DNA of 64,000 nucleotides, taken from the NCBI GenBank assembly GCA_013400155.1, contig VXBM01000867.1, forward strand, positions 307,766 to 371,765, read 5' to 3'. The DNA comes from Helopsaltes ochotensis (Eukaryota > Chordata > Aves > Passeriformes > Locustellidae). Positions 62,560-64,000 of the stretch are shown here, piece after piece. The translations under genes were made by a program, and so were the position numbers. The notes beneath the pieces are model-generated. The model searched no databases. It worked only from the letters and a program-made list of their open reading frames with translations, and was not told the DNA's origin. Numbering within the stretch: the first letter of the stretch is position 1; the number at the start of each line of letters is the position of its first letter.

Positions 62560-64000
62560 CTTTTGGTGATAACTAAAGCTGAGGATTAAGGGTCTGGTGT
62601 CTACTGATCTGAGAGCAAATCTATAGCTGGATTTTGTGAGGTTCAGGGAGTTAGACAGCGAGATGATGCTAAAAATTCATCAGATTGTCTTTTTGTGTAG
62701 AGATTAGTTATTACAACAAAAAGTTTCCTGGTTAGACTAGAGTTTGGGAATACAGTCTCTAATTATTTAATTCATTACTGGGTTCTCTAAGGCCCAAGAA
62801 TCAGACAGAAATAGGTATTAAGAACTTCTAAAACCTGGTTTCCTGTAATCTACTGTTAACTTTTATGCCCTTGGAAAATGAGAGTGAGTGACAGTTGATG
62901 AGGATCAAAGCTACTGTTTGTTATCTTTCTTTCTGTTTTGTTTGTTAGGGTTTTTTTTCCTGTTCTCCCCTCTTTTTTTTTTTTTTAAGTATATATATAG
63001 TTACTAATCCGTCTTAATATTTGGATTAGATTTGGTGTTATAGCTTAGTATAACTAGTAAGAATTGGTCACTCTGTTACAACTAACTTTATTGTTAGGGC
63101 TGCAACTTCGTGTAGAATTTTGGAATATAAAGCTTCAAAAGTTCAGCTCATTATTGCAGAGCTAGAAGTTAGGAAAAGGGAATGCTGTGCACAGAGGAGG
63201 GTACATATGTTTCATTAACTGTGGGCTGTAAGTAGAGGCTGGAGTAGAGAGTGAGTTTAGGGAATGACTTGGGAATAAAAACCTTCAAAATTCCATTTCA
63301 TTAACAGTCACTGAAGGATCCACAGAATTAGGTAAAGGTCCAATGACTCATGTTTTCTTTTAAGTTACAACTGGTATTTCAATAATTAAAGTTAAGTTTA
63401 ATTAGAGTTATAATTCAGGGGTGTTGTTAGGGTTAGCATTTGAGAATGCACACATTCAGAGCCACGATTACTTCTGGATTTAAAAGTGCCTACAGGGCTA
63501 GAAGAGGCCATAGTGTTAATAGGATCGAAATAATAGGATCTTATTTAGAGCAGGGATTTGTTTCCTGGCTCTAATTACCATTATAGTAAGGATAGGGTTA
63601 GGAAAAAGGGCTTGAAAAATCTGTTTTCCAATTTACTAGTGAGACTTGCAAGGACTCCAGTCATGTAGTAAGTCGGTTTCTTCATAGACATGGGCATTTG
63701 TGTGGACTGTGAGAGTGGTTAAGGGTCTTCTGAATGCAACTTGATTCTCTAATCCATTTGGGAGCTTTTATTTTGTCATGTACTTCAGACTACAATGGAT
63801 TAGGAAGCTGGTTTCTTATAGGACTGTATTGAGGGCTCTGTACAAGCTTATAGGGTTTGAGAATTACAAGCTTCTCTGGTCCACTTAGCCAGTATACCTG
63901 TCAGAATTTGCAGAGTGAAAAATAGAGTTACTGTTCATAACCACCATGCTCTCAATGTCCTTTAAGACTTTGGGTAGATACCTTCACCATGGACTTAGGG
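62560..64000 (+). other. Gene-free stretch with recurrent TAGGG/TTAGG words
   Basis: The plus strand is relatively rich in G and T and repeats words such as GTTAGGGTTAG (63427-63437), ATAGGGTTAGG (63592-63602), GTTAGGG (62944, 63096) and TTTAGGG, without a regular period. There is a 14-T run at 62973-62986. No gene frames are present. It could be a decayed tandem array or chance enrichment; the right border lies outside the window. Confidence 0.4.

Overview
This is low-GC, CpG-poor vertebrate nuclear DNA, almost certainly from a bird. The best evidence is repeats. Three CR1 LINE 3' ends are clear and a fourth is probable. Three of them carry the 3'-terminal ATTCTATG-type motif or a decayed form of it, and one copy still holds recognisable reverse-transcriptase blocks. 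There is also a solo LTR resembling a family I recall from avian genomes. I see no mammalian Alu or L1 sequence. I cannot decide the bird order from this window.

No protein-coding gene can be annotated with confidence. The open frames are short, lie on both strands and mostly look like chance frames in AT-rich DNA. Three short segments look more like internal exons because an open frame is bounded by a plausible splice acceptor and donor: 13880-14053 on the minus strand, and 46639-46737 and 51336-51492 on the plus strand. I do not recognise their peptides. Several such coincidences are expected by chance in 64 kb, so all three stay low-confidence. The window therefore reads as a gene desert or very long introns.

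Layout: 1-3230 plain AT-rich DNA; 3230-3770 an old, frameshifted LINE reverse-transcriptase remnant (minus); 7144-7190 a hairpin overlapping a 24-bp palindrome; 7532-7610 a 40-bp tandem duplication; 9168-9222 a CR1 tail (plus); 16150-17280 a GC-richer block running into a possible conserved element; 17430-18900 a long pyrimidine-rich domain; 21200-21382 a CR1 3' end (plus); 25850-26253 a GC-rich patch ending in an A-rich/GA tract; 30538-30573 a run of 36 T; 32092-32180 a CTAGT-rich minisatellite; 32485-33600 the main CR1 copy (minus) with an internal deletion; 35333-35370 and 44360-44393 dinucleotide microsatellites; 40402-40634 a CR1 3' end (plus); 52760-52960 a weak, uncertain retroviral-type pol remnant; 55180-55390 a possible conserved enhancer; 58660-59110 a purine-rich domain; 59838-60234 an ERV LTR (minus); 62560-64000 a stretch with scattered TAGGG motifs.

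No operon, tRNA, rRNA, CRISPR array or other defined system was found. The items most worth following are the three exon candidates, the two putative conserved non-coding elements, and the old LINE fragment that differs from the usual avian CR1.
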